DNA of 64,000 bases from Marinoscillum sp. 108 (GTDB lineage Bacteria > Bacteroidota > Bacteroidia > Cytophagales > Cyclobacteriaceae), in assembly GCF_902506655.1 (NCBI RefSeq), contig NZ_LR734808.1, positions 3,284,501-3,348,500 of the forward strand, read 5' to 3'. This document shows positions 43,165 to 51,092 of this stretch, in pieces (the first letter of the stretch is position 1; every line of letters begins with the position of its first letter). The translations under genes and the position numbers were made by a program. The notes under the pieces were generated by a model that had not been told where the DNA came from, made no database searches, and worked only from the letters and a program-made list of their open reading frames with translations.

Positions 43165-44655
43165 ATGAGTAAAAGAAATATATTTTTCGCAATGATTCTG
43201 TCTTCATTTTTGGGAGCAGCCATCGCCCTTGGCGGGTATGCCACACTAGTGGAGACAGAAGTCACAAATCAGATTCAGCCGGTTAGTGGTAACAACCCGG
43301 TGAGTTTTACCAATTACGTTTTTGATACCACAGACTATGTAGTTCCGCAGGGACTCAATTTTGTATATGCCGCCAAGTCTGCAACACCCGGAGTGGTGCA
43401 CATCCGCACAAAATATGCTGCAACCACTCAATCCAATGGTGCCCGTAACCCAATGGAGGATTTTTTCAGAGACTATTTTGGTGATCGCTATGACAGGCGA
43501 GAGGGCGGACCGGGTATGGGAGCTGGTTCCGGGGTTATTATTTCTTCGGATGGATACATTGCTACCAACAATCATGTGGTGGATGGAGCTTCGGAGATCG
43601 AAATCCTGCTGAATGACAATAGTACTTACAAAGGAGAAGTGGTGGGCGTGGATCCTGATACCGACCTGGCCCTGATCAAAGTAGATGCGGAGAACTTGCC
43701 CACTGTGAAGTTTGGGGATTCTGAAAGCATGCAGATTGGGGAGTGGGTACTGGCCATAGGTAATCCGTTTGATTTCAGGTCTACGGTGACCGCAGGGATT
43801 GTGAGCGCCAAAGCCCGAAACATCAACATACTGGCACGTGGAGGAAGTGCTACACGCATAGAGGCATTTATACAGACAGATGCGGCTGTAAATCCCGGAA
43901 ATAGTGGTGGAGCACTGGTCAATCTGAAAGGTGAGCTGGTGGGTATCAATACCGCTATCGCCTCTCCGACAGGAGCCTTTGCCGGCTATTCATTTGCTGT
44001 GCCAGCTACGCTGGTGAAAAAGGTGATCTATGATTTGAAGGATTTTGGTGCGGTACAGCGCCCCTTGTTAGGCATTCAGATTGTGGATGTGTCATCAGCA
44101 CTGGCCGAGCAGGAAAACCTGAATGTGCTCAAGGGGGTATTTGTGGCTAAAGTGAACGAAGGTACATCTGCCGCCGAAGCAGGTTTGAAGGAGAAGGATG
44201 TGATCATTGCCATAGAGGGAAAAAAGGTGTCTAACGTGGCCCAGCTTCAGGAGCAGGTAGCGCTCAACAGACCTGGAGATAAGATTGAGGTCACGTTCAT
44301 CCGGGATGGAAAAACTAAAACAGTTGACGCGATATTGAAGAACCAGTTTATGACAACTGAGGTGGTGAAGGCCAACAGCGCCTTTCAGATGGAGGGAGCT
44401 ACTCTGGAGCCCGTTTCGGATACCTACAAAGAAAAGTTTGGGATAAAGTCAGGGGTGCAGGTGAAGTCTATTGAAAAAGGTAAGTGGAAAGAGGCCGGAA
44501 TCGAGGAAGGGTTTATTATCACGAAAATAGACAAGCGACCGATCGCCAATATGGATGATCTATCTGCATCACTAAACGGAGCCAGAGGAGAGGGCATACT
44601 CATAGAAGGAGTTTACCCCAATGGAGAAAAAGCCTATTATGGGATAGGTTGGTGA
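43165..44655 (+). CDS. Do/DegQ (HtrA) periplasmic serine protease
   Basis: 496-residue envelope protein-quality-control protease. N-terminal signal anchor (about 6-28), trypsin-like domain with catalytic His in TNNHVVDG (~137), Asp in DPDTDLALI (~167) and Ser in NPGNSGGALV (~247), then two PDZ domains (about 292-385 and 405-490). Complete, with both PDZ domains as in DegP/DegQ. It follows hsp20, so two proteostasis genes are neighbours, although each has its own terminator. Confidence 0.93.
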   Translation: MSKRNIFFAMILSSFLGAAIALGGYATLVETEVTNQIQPVSGNNPVSFTNYVFDTTDYVVPQGLNFVYAAKSATPGVVHIRTKYAATTQSNGARNPMEDFFRDYFGDRYDRREGGPGMGAGSGVIISSDGYIATNNHVVDGASEIEILLNDNSTYKGEVVGVDPDTDLALIKVDAENLPTVKFGDSESMQIGEWVLAIGNPFDFRSTVTAGIVSAKARNINILARGGSATRIEAFIQTDAAVNPGNSGGALVNLKGELVGINTAIASPTGAFAGYSFAVPATLVKKVIYDLKDFGAVQRPLLGIQIVDVSSALAEQENLNVLKGVFVAKVNEGTSAAEAGLKEKDVIIAIEGKKVSNVAQLQEQVALNRPGDKIEVTFIRDGKTKTVDAILKNQFMTTEVVKANSAFQMEGATLEPVSDTYKEKFGIKSGVQVKSIEKGKWKEAGIEEGFIITKIDKRPIANMDDLSASLNGARGEGILIEGVYPNGEKAYYGIGW

Positions 44656-44672
44656 GCGAAGTTAGCAGAGAT

Positions 44673-44709
44673 AAGAGCCACCTTGCCCTTCGGCAAGGTG
44701 GCTCTTTTG
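44673..44709 (+). terminator. terminator after degQ-like gene
   Basis: 15-bp stem AAGAGCCACCTTGCC (44673-44687) with its complement (44692-44706), CTTC tetraloop and a T-rich tail. Confidence 0.92.
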
Positions 44710-44778
44710 GTTTTTAGGGTTTTTCGCAATGAGATTATTTAGCTTTGCCGCTCGAAACAACATTTAACCAAAACAGAT

Positions 44779-46326
44779 ATGAGTACCCCATCTTCTGACA
44801 TGACTAAAATCCTAAAGAACCTTGGCGTAGAGGCATCTAACCCCGGTGCGGCTATAGGGAGCAAGTGGCTTCCTACCAAGGGTGAAGTGATCACTTCTTT
44901 TTCACCTGTAGATGGCAAGGCCATTGCCGAAGTGAGGCTGGCGGATGCCGATGCTTACGAAAAAGTAGTGCGAGCGGCTCAGGAGGCCTTCCTGGAGTGG
45001 CGACTAGTGCCCGCACCACAGCGTGGTGAGATTGTGCGTCAGATAGGGCTGGAGCTCAGAAAACATAAAGATGATCTAGGCACTTTGGTGTCTTATGAGA
45101 TGGGCAAGTCTCTACAGGAAGGGCTGGGAGAAGTCCAGGAGATGATCGACATCTGCGATTTTGCGGTAGGGCTTTCGCGCCAGCTTTATGGGCTCACCAT
45201 GCACTCGGAGCGCCCATTGCACAGGATGTATGAGCAGTGGCATCCTCTGGGCATTGTTGGGATTATTTCGGCATTCAACTTTCCGGTGGCCGTCTGGGCG
45301 TGGAACTCCGCCCTGGCGTGGGTATGTGGTGATGTGTGTATCTGGAAGCCATCCGAAAAAGTGCCTTTATCGGCCATAGCTTGTCAGAAAATTGTGCAGG
45401 GGATCTTTGAAAAGAATGGTGTGCATCCGGGAGTGTGTGGCCTGATCGTCGGTGATGCTGAAATCGGAAAGAGAATGGCCAATGATACCAGGGTGCCCTT
45501 GGTTTCCGCTACAGGATCTACACGCATGGGTAAAGCCGTGGGAGAAGCCGTAGGGCGAAGACTTGGGAAATCGATCCTGGAACTCGGCGGTAATAACGCT
45601 ATTATAATTACCGAAAATGCCGACCTCAACATTGCCATTCCGGGTGCTGTGTTTGGTGCAGTAGGTACTGCCGGACAAAGATGTACTTCTACAAGAAGGC
45701 TCATCATCCATGAGAGCATTTATGAAGATCTGAAGCAGCGACTACAAAGTGCATATGGTCAGCTTAGGATCGGAAGTCCTTTGGATCAAAACAACCACGT
45801 GGGTCCACTGATCGACAAAGATGCCGTGCAGATGTACGAAAGTGCATTGACCAAAATTGCAGCAGAAGGAGGTAAGGCGGTTATCGCAGGAGAGGTGCTT
45901 TCAGGTCCTGGTTATGAATCCGGATGTTACGTGAAGCCTGCCATTTATGAGGTGAAAAACGATTACGAAATCGTGTGTCACGAGACTTTTGCACCGATTC
46001 TTTACCTGATCAAGTATAGTACCCTGGAGGAAGCCATCGCCATGCAGAATGCGGTGCCGCAGGGATTGTCTTCTGCCATCATGACAACCAACATGCGAGA
46101 GTCGGAGCTCTTCCTTTCTCAGGCGGGTTCAGATTGTGGTATTGCCAATGTTAACATTGGCACATCAGGAGCAGAAATTGGTGGTGCTTTTGGTGGGGAG
46201 AAAGAGACCGGTGGAGGCCGCGAGTCTGGTTCGGATGCATGGAAGGCTTATATGCGCCGACAGACCAATACCATTAATTATTCCACACAGTTGCCCTTGG
46301 CACAGGGGATAAAATTTGAATTATAA
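44779..46326 (+). CDS. aldehyde dehydrogenase, antiquitin/ALDH7 type
   Basis: 515-residue NAD(P)-dependent dehydrogenase. Catalytic Cys in GTAGQRCTSTRRL (~301) and general-base Glu in ILELGGNNAI (~268); the C-terminal GGGRESGSDAWKAYMRRQTN segment is characteristic of ALDH7 enzymes that oxidise alpha-aminoadipate semialdehyde/piperideine-6-carboxylate in lysine breakdown. Length fits. It is followed closely (18 bp) by the GreA-like gene, which has no obvious metabolic link. No other lysine-catabolism gene is in the window. Confidence 0.9.
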   Translation: MSTPSSDMTKILKNLGVEASNPGAAIGSKWLPTKGEVITSFSPVDGKAIAEVRLADADAYEKVVRAAQEAFLEWRLVPAPQRGEIVRQIGLELRKHKDDLGTLVSYEMGKSLQEGLGEVQEMIDICDFAVGLSRQLYGLTMHSERPLHRMYEQWHPLGIVGIISAFNFPVAVWAWNSALAWVCGDVCIWKPSEKVPLSAIACQKIVQGIFEKNGVHPGVCGLIVGDAEIGKRMANDTRVPLVSATGSTRMGKAVGEAVGRRLGKSILELGGNNAIIITENADLNIAIPGAVFGAVGTAGQRCTSTRRLIIHESIYEDLKQRLQSAYGQLRIGSPLDQNNHVGPLIDKDAVQMYESALTKIAAEGGKAVIAGEVLSGPGYESGCYVKPAIYEVKNDYEIVCHETFAPILYLIKYSTLEEAIAMQNAVPQGLSSAIMTTNMRESELFLSQAGSDCGIANVNIGTSGAEIGGAFGGEKETGGGRESGSDAWKAYMRRQTNTINYSTQLPLAQGIKFEL

Positions 46327-46344
46327 AATAATCAGGCAGGCTTC

Positions 46345-46800
46345 ATGGAATTACACACGTTGAAATTGAAAGTTCATGAAGTCTGCTTGGATTTGATCCA
46401 AAGCAGAATAGACGGGCTCAATAATGAGCTTAGGGGATTTCAGGCGGCCGCCAATGAGGAGTCTAAAAGCAGTGCCGGAGATAAGTACGAAACCGGGCGT
46501 GCCATGATGCACCTGGAGAAAGAGAAGGTAGCCTCACAGCTCAATCAGGTGCTGAAGCAGCAGAAAGTTCTTCGGGAGCTCCATCCTGAACGAAAGTCAG
46601 AGAAAGTAGAGCTAGGTAGCTTGTTGAGTACAGATCAGGGGCTATTCTACATTAGTATTAGTCTCGGACTCATCCAAACTCCAGAGAAGGTGTTTTGTAT
46701 TTCACCAGTGGCACCACTGGGAGCGGCATTTCTGGAGAAACAGGTTGGGGATTTGGTTTCCTTTAATGGGAAATCATACAAAATTGGCGAAGTGACCTAA
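46345..46800 (+). CDS. GreA/GreB-like protein
   Basis: 151 residues: N-terminal antiparallel coiled coil (about 5-90; SRIDGLNNELRGFQAAANEE, KYETGRAMMHLEKEKV) and a C-terminal FKBP-like domain (about 100-151; SLLSTDQGLFYISISLG, ISPVAPLGAAFLEKQVGD) as in transcript cleavage factors. Bacteroidota homologues are often mislabelled 3-oxoacyl-ACP synthase. The tip acidic residues of true GreA are not obvious, so it may be a Gre-factor homologue binding the RNA polymerase secondary channel with another effect. Ends 4 bp into the convergent kinase gene. Confidence 0.72.
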   Translation: MELHTLKLKVHEVCLDLIQSRIDGLNNELRGFQAAANEESKSSAGDKYETGRAMMHLEKEKVASQLNQVLKQQKVLRELHPERKSEKVELGSLLSTDQGLFYISISLGLIQTPEKVFCISPVAPLGAAFLEKQVGDLVSFNGKSYKIGEVT

Positions 46801-47294
46801 CTGATGGCTTCCAGAATTTTCTTAGGGTCATACGGAGCTTCCCCTGAGATGTCCAAATACTCACTTTTGTCTCCTTTTTTCTGGCCATATTTCATATATG
46901 ACCTCCACACGTGTTCAGCATACCATTCGGGCTCTTCATCCCAGCGTTTGTCCTGACTTTTTCTGCCCAGAAAAACCTCCTTATCAATTTCTAAAAAAAG
47001 CTTTGCATCATACTTTACCCGCAGGGAGGCAGGATAAAATGAAAACAAACCTTCTACGATTTTGACATCAGCTTCTGATTTTTGAACATCATTGGTGAGC
47101 GAGTCCCACTTGATGGTGCTGGGCCTCTCCCAATCGGGTACGCCCTGCACTTTAGGAATGGAAATCTTGGGTTTCACATACTCATCCTGACAAAAGATGT
47201 CCACTGATTTGCCCGCTTTTTCAAGGTGGCTTTTCAGCTTCTCGGCCAAAGTACTTTTACCCGCACGGCTCACACCTCCGATTCCTATTATCAT
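46797..47294 (-). CDS. P-loop kinase, uridine-kinase-like
   Basis: 165-residue small kinase with Walker A GGVSRAGKST (6-15), a base-binding-like QDEYVKP loop (~37-43), and DVKIVEGLFSFYP as the Walker-B-like strand. Similar to uridine kinase/nicotinamide riboside kinase folds, but the substrate is not clear. No signal peptide. Overlaps the GreA-like gene by 4 bp, convergent; the ABC exporter lies 128 bp upstream on the same strand. Confidence 0.8.
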   Translation of the reverse strand: MIIGIGGVSRAGKSTLAEKLKSHLEKAGKSVDIFCQDEYVKPKISIPKVQGVPDWERPSTIKWDSLTNDVQKSEADVKIVEGLFSFYPASLRVKYDAKLFLEIDKEVFLGRKSQDKRWDEEPEWYAEHVWRSYMKYGQKKGDKSEYLDISGEAPYDPKKILEAIS

Positions 47295-47422
47295 GCTTTT
47301 TTTGGGTTTTAATCCTGGTTTAACAACGTGGCATTCTACATGCCCGAATTTATTTTGCTGATCAGGGGAGGATAAATATACAAACTCAAATGGAATTAAC
47401 CAGCCCGCGGTGTATTGTAAGC

Positions 47423-49159
47423 TTAAATTCTTGCCTGGTAAGTGTAAAGTTGAAAGTAGCGGCCCTCTTTTTGGATCAATTCGTCATGGGTACCCTGCTC
47501 GGCAATCTGACCATTTTCTACCACCAGAATCTGATCGGCCTGACGAATGGTGCTCAGCCTGTGGGCAATGACAAACGAGGTACGCCCACTCATGAGCCTG
47601 GCCAAACTCTCCTGAATAAAACTTTCGCTCTCGGTATCCAGATTGGAGGTAGCCTCATCCAGGATGAGTATTCTCGGGTCTGCCAATATCGCTCGAGCGA
47701 TGGCTATGCGTTGCTTTTGACCGCCGGAAAGTTTTACGCCCCGTTCACCGATTCGCGTGTCCAATCCTTTTTCGAACCGATCGGTAAACTCGTCCACGTG
47801 AGCGGCTTTTACGGTAGTCATCAGAGCTTCTTCTGTGGCATCCGGTCTTGGGAAGAGAATGTTTTCACGAATAGTGCCCTCAAAGAGGAAATCATCCTGA
47901 AGGACGACTCCCAGCTGACTCCTATAGCTATCCAAGGAAATTTTAGAGAGGTCTTCATTGTCAATGGTGATGATGCCCTCATCGGGGGTGAGGAAAGATG
48001 CAGCAAGGCTGGCGATGGTGGATTTTCCCGAGCCGGAGGTCCCCACCAGGGCAGTCACAGAGCCAGCCGGAGCCTTGAAGCTAATGTGCTTGATTACATG
48101 GTTGTCGTCTTCATAAGAAAAGCTCACGTCACGAAACTCCACGTCACCTTTGATCTGTGGGATGCGAATGGTTCTTACCGAGCCATCGTCTTCTTCTGCA
48201 AGATTCATGATCTCCTCTGTGCGGTCCAGTCCGGCAAATGCCTCTGTGAGCTGGCTGCCGATGTTACTCATCTGCACGATAGGGGCGATCATAAATCCCA
48301 AATACAACGTAAAGGCCAGGAAATCTCCGATGGTCATTTCGCCCTGGACAATCAGGTATCCACCAATGCCCATGATGCCAGTGCTGGCAAGGCCCAACAG
48401 AAATGTGGCCGAACTGGTAACCAGGCTGGTGGAGGTAAGGCTCTTTTTTACATTGAGGTATAGCTTTTCCACGCCTTCTTCAAAGGTCTTGATTTCTTGT
48501 TTTTCTGCATTAAATCCCTTGATCACCCGCACCCCACCGAGTGTCTCATTGAGGCGGCCGGTTACTTCGGCATTCAGTTTTCCCCGCTCTCTGAAAATGG
48601 GGCGAATGTACCCAAAGGCCTTTAAAGAGATCACCCCAAAAATGGAAACCGGCACCAACACGTAGAGTGTCATCATGGGGCTGATGTTGATCAGAAGGAA
48701 CAGGGAAACAATGGCAGTAAGGAGACCTCCTACCAGCTGTACCAGTCCTGTACCCACGAGGTTTCTTACCCCTTCCACGTCCGTCATGATACGGGATACG
48801 AGCTCGCCGCTTTTGGTATTATCAAAAAATCGAACCGGCAAGTACATAATCTTTCGCTGTACCCTGACTCGCAGTTGAGAGATCAGGTGCTGAGCTTCTA
48901 CGCTCAGTATGCGTGTCAGTAGAAAGGAAGTGATGGATTGCACCACAATGGCTCCGAGAATAGCCAACAGAAGTACTTTTAGCATTTCCATGTCACTCTT
49001 TGCGATCACATCGTCCATCAGGTATTTACTGGCTCCCGGCAATACCAGGCTGGCGGCCCGGCTGATCACAATCAATATCAGACCTACGCCAATGATCTTT
49101 CTTCTGGGCCATACGATGGTTTTGAACACATGGCTCAGTGTTACTTTGGATTTGCTCAT
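47423..49159 (-). CDS. ABC exporter, fused permease/ATPase (MsbA-like)
   Basis: 578-residue half-transporter that would dimerise in the inner membrane. Six-helix transmembrane domain (about 1-315, first helix IIGVGLILIVISRAA) and a nucleotide-binding domain (about 335-578) with Walker A GTSGSGKSTI, Q-loop VVLQDD, signature LSGGQKQRIAIARA, Walker B ILILDEATSNLD and the H-loop IAHRLSTI. All ATPase motifs are intact. Likely exports a lipid or peptide; the substrate is not readable. Single gene by spacing. Confidence 0.93.
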   Translation of the reverse strand: MSKSKVTLSHVFKTIVWPRRKIIGVGLILIVISRAASLVLPGASKYLMDDVIAKSDMEMLKVLLLAILGAIVVQSITSFLLTRILSVEAQHLISQLRVRVQRKIMYLPVRFFDNTKSGELVSRIMTDVEGVRNLVGTGLVQLVGGLLTAIVSLFLLINISPMMTLYVLVPVSIFGVISLKAFGYIRPIFRERGKLNAEVTGRLNETLGGVRVIKGFNAEKQEIKTFEEGVEKLYLNVKKSLTSTSLVTSSATFLLGLASTGIMGIGGYLIVQGEMTIGDFLAFTLYLGFMIAPIVQMSNIGSQLTEAFAGLDRTEEIMNLAEEDDGSVRTIRIPQIKGDVEFRDVSFSYEDDNHVIKHISFKAPAGSVTALVGTSGSGKSTIASLAASFLTPDEGIITIDNEDLSKISLDSYRSQLGVVLQDDFLFEGTIRENILFPRPDATEEALMTTVKAAHVDEFTDRFEKGLDTRIGERGVKLSGGQKQRIAIARAILADPRILILDEATSNLDTESESFIQESLARLMSGRTSFVIAHRLSTIRQADQILVVENGQIAEQGTHDELIQKEGRYFQLYTYQARI

Positions 49160-49241
49160 AAAAGGAATTTAGGTAGGAAAGCGAAATGCTTCCAAAAAGG
49201 TTCTAAGATTCCTTCTACGGATATGTGATGAAAATGATTTC

Positions 49242-49736
49242 TTATCTCCCTGCTGGGATTGCTTCCTGATGAAAAGTTCCGGAAAAGGTGCGATTGATCC
49301 GCTGGCCCAAATAAGTGCTGTCCTGATCGTAGGCATAGATAATGCGTAAGTCGATGTCCGCGGAAATACGCCAGTTTCCGTTGCTGCGTGTTCCGGAGAT
49401 TTTGCCGCCTTCTATGGTATTGCCCACGGCTTCCATACAGAAGCAGTATGGATAAAGCCTGATTTTCAATTGTCGAAGTTGGTCAGCACCTTCGTAGTGA
49501 AATTGCGTGGTGTTCGGAATCTGAAAATAAAGGGCCTCTGCGTATTCATCATCCATTACATTCTCTTTGTCCTCTGCCTGATGATATCGCAGAAACACTA
49601 GTGAATCTCCCGGGAGCACATAGGGGTGTTCTTCTATCAGCTTGGCATTCTGATAATACGTGTTTTCTGTTCGGGAGGGGTTGGTAAGGCATGCCGACAG
49701 CATGGTCAAACAAAGTAAGGGCAAAAGGGCTTTCAT
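49242..49736 (-). CDS. hypothetical lipoprotein, 164 aa
   Basis: Lipobox Cys16 (TMLSAC) after a 15-residue signal peptide. Mature part is beta-rich with HPYVLPGDSLVFLRYHQAE, a cysteine pair in YPYCFCMEAVG and a charged C-terminal end. No domain recognised. It lies 82 bp upstream of the ABC exporter on the same strand, so they may be co-transcribed. Confidence 0.72.
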   Translation of the reverse strand: MKALLPLLCLTMLSACLTNPSRTENTYYQNAKLIEEHPYVLPGDSLVFLRYHQAEDKENVMDDEYAEALYFQIPNTTQFHYEGADQLRQLKIRLYPYCFCMEAVGNTIEGGKISGTRSNGNWRISADIDLRIIYAYDQDSTYLGQRINRTFSGTFHQEAIPAGR

Positions 49737-49811
49737 AGTTTTTAAATCTGTCTATCAGGACACGGGATCGCGTGGAAGGGTTGATGACGGGAGAAAAATA
49801 TAAAGGAGGGG

Positions 49812-49841
49812 TTGGTTAAATTGAATTTTAGCTTAAATTCG
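49812..49841 (+). promoter_or_regulatory. probable tRNA-Ala promoter
   Basis: TTG (49812-49814), 19-bp spacer, TAAATTCG (49834-49841, one mismatch to TAnnTTTG). It is upstream of the degraded tRNA half-copy, so the transcript would contain that copy before the functional tRNA. Confidence 0.55.
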
Positions 49842-49889
49842 CAATCCTTAAAGAGCAAAAGCATCAGGCTTGCGCTTAAACTCGAAAAA

Positions 49890-49938
49890 GGGGCATTAGC
49901 GCAGGTGGCCGGGTCGCGGAGACCAGAGCACCACGCTG
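49890..49938 (+). pseudogene. degenerate 5' half of a tRNA-Ala
   Basis: GGGGCATTAGC (49890-49900) and AGAGCACCACGCTG (49925-49938) repeat the first half of the functional tRNA-Ala at 49961, with an altered D-loop region and about 14 extra nt between. The 3' half is missing; the next bases are unrelated and lead to the intact tRNA. Confidence 0.75.
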
Positions 49939-49960
49939 ATTCACTTTCTGATCAAAAAAA

Positions 49961-50034
49961 GGGGCATTAGCTCAGCTGGCTAGAGCACCACGCTGGCAGC
50001 GTGGGGGTCATCGGTTCGAATCCGATATGCTCCA
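49961..50034 (+). tRNA. tRNA-Ala (anticodon GGC)
   Basis: Complete 74-nt cloverleaf: acceptor GGGGCAT/ATGCTCC (one G-U), D-arm GCTC/GAGC, anticodon stem CCACG/CGTGG with loop CTGGCAG, T-loop TTCGAAT, discriminator A. CCA not encoded. Confidence 0.95.
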
Positions 50035-50041
50035 CTTTATT

Positions 50042-50087
50042 AAAACACCTAAGTAATTGTAGTTCAATGCTTGAGGTGTTTTTTTGT
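50042..50087 (+). terminator. tRNA-Ala terminator
   Basis: 9-bp stem AAAACACCT (50042-50050) with AGGTGTTTT (50074-50082), extended by AAG/CTT pairing inside the loop, and a T-run tail. It begins 8 nt after the tRNA. Confidence 0.82.
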
Positions 50088-50573
50088 TTTAGCGAACCCC
50101 CTAGTTCCAGCAATTACTTTTGATCAAGCAATATTTGTGTTGGGCATCACTATATAGTTATATTTTGTAAAGTCGAATTAATGCGCTGTGGATTCAGAAA
50201 GGTAAGGGCGCAAAGGCGGGCGGGGCATCCAAGGCAAGTGTGAATCATTTTGACTCCAATAAAATTCCTAAAAAAGGCTGAAACACGATGAGTCAAAATG
50301 ATTTTTTGCGTTGGTGCCTTTTCTTTTGCTTCGTTTTCTTTGGGCAAGCAAAGAAAATGAAGGGTAGTAGCAATCAGTCGGATTGCGCCACATGACGTGT
50401 GGGATCACTAATCCATATTGAATCAATCCCCACAGAAATTTCGTATGATTCATTACTTTTTAAAAGTCATCACCCAGTTCGATTGCTTTAGTGATATCAA
50501 ACTTTTCTTGACATGTATAATCTAATATTTTACTGCCATCTCTTTTAAAAAATTCTGAGCTTGTTAAACGGCC
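50088..50573. other. gene-free intergenic region with inverted repeats
   Basis: About 485 bp with no supported gene. It has a 14-bp inverted repeat (50243-50256 with 50290-50303), a hairpin TTTTCTTTG/CAAAGAAAA around 50334-50357, and an 18-bp segment (50122-50139) that occurs inverted at 42075-42092 near tRNA-Asn. Short minus-strand frames here look like low-complexity translations. Confidence 0.55.
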
Positions 50574-51050
50574 TTACTTTATCACTCTCCTGAACTTCTT
50601 CACATTATTCATATAGTAGCTATCCATCAGGCTGGATTCTATCACTCCGCTCCGTGTGGAGGCATGCACAAACCTGATGTCATCCTTTTCCGCATAGGTG
50701 ATCATGCCGGCGTGGTACCACTTTTCACCTTTTTGTTTAAACTTAAAATAAACAATGTCTCCTGGGCGGATGCTGTCCCAGGTTTTGCTGCTACCTATTT
50801 TGGATTGGTCTTTCGCCGTACGTGGCAGGGTTACATCGATGGTCTTGTAACAATTGTAAATCAACCCGGAGCAATCTATGCCGGATTTGGACATGCCCCC
50901 GTAACGATAGGGGGTGCCTATGTATCTTCTTCCCTCGGCGATTACCCGATCAATCTTTTTGGTCTTTTTCCGGTTTTGAGCCGAAATATTACTGACCATC
51001 AGAAGGCTAAAACTTGCGATAAAGAGGATTTTAAGAAAAGTACCGTTCAT
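50574..51050 (-). CDS. NlpC/P60 (C40) cell-wall hydrolase
   Basis: 158-residue secreted peptidase that cuts peptidoglycan stem peptides. Signal peptide about 1-24 (MVSNISAQ), then a single NlpC/P60 domain: catalytic Cys in GIDCSGLIYNCYK, His in KWYHAGMITY and a third polar residue in HASTRSG. No SH3 or LysM domain. Short, complete, single-gene unit; divergent from asnB. Confidence 0.9.
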   Translation of the reverse strand: MNGTFLKILFIASFSLLMVSNISAQNRKKTKKIDRVIAEGRRYIGTPYRYGGMSKSGIDCSGLIYNCYKTIDVTLPRTAKDQSKIGSSKTWDSIRPGDIVYFKFKQKGEKWYHAGMITYAEKDDIRFVHASTRSGVIESSLMDSYYMNNVKKFRRVIK

Positions 51051-51092
51051 CCCTGTATGATTTCATGCTTTAGTCCATAAATTTAATGCCAT

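Noticed and set aside
46345-46800. 3-oxoacyl-ACP synthase (common database label for such proteins)
   Set aside because: No thiolase-fold or catalytic Cys; coiled coil plus FKBP-like end fits a GreA-like protein.
47390-48463. 357-codon plus-strand frame
   Set aside because: Antisense to the clearly recognised ABC exporter ATPase domain.
50150-50453. Two minus-strand frames of 61-65 codons
   Set aside because: Low-complexity translation of repeat-rich intergenic DNA, overlapping each other; no domain or signal.
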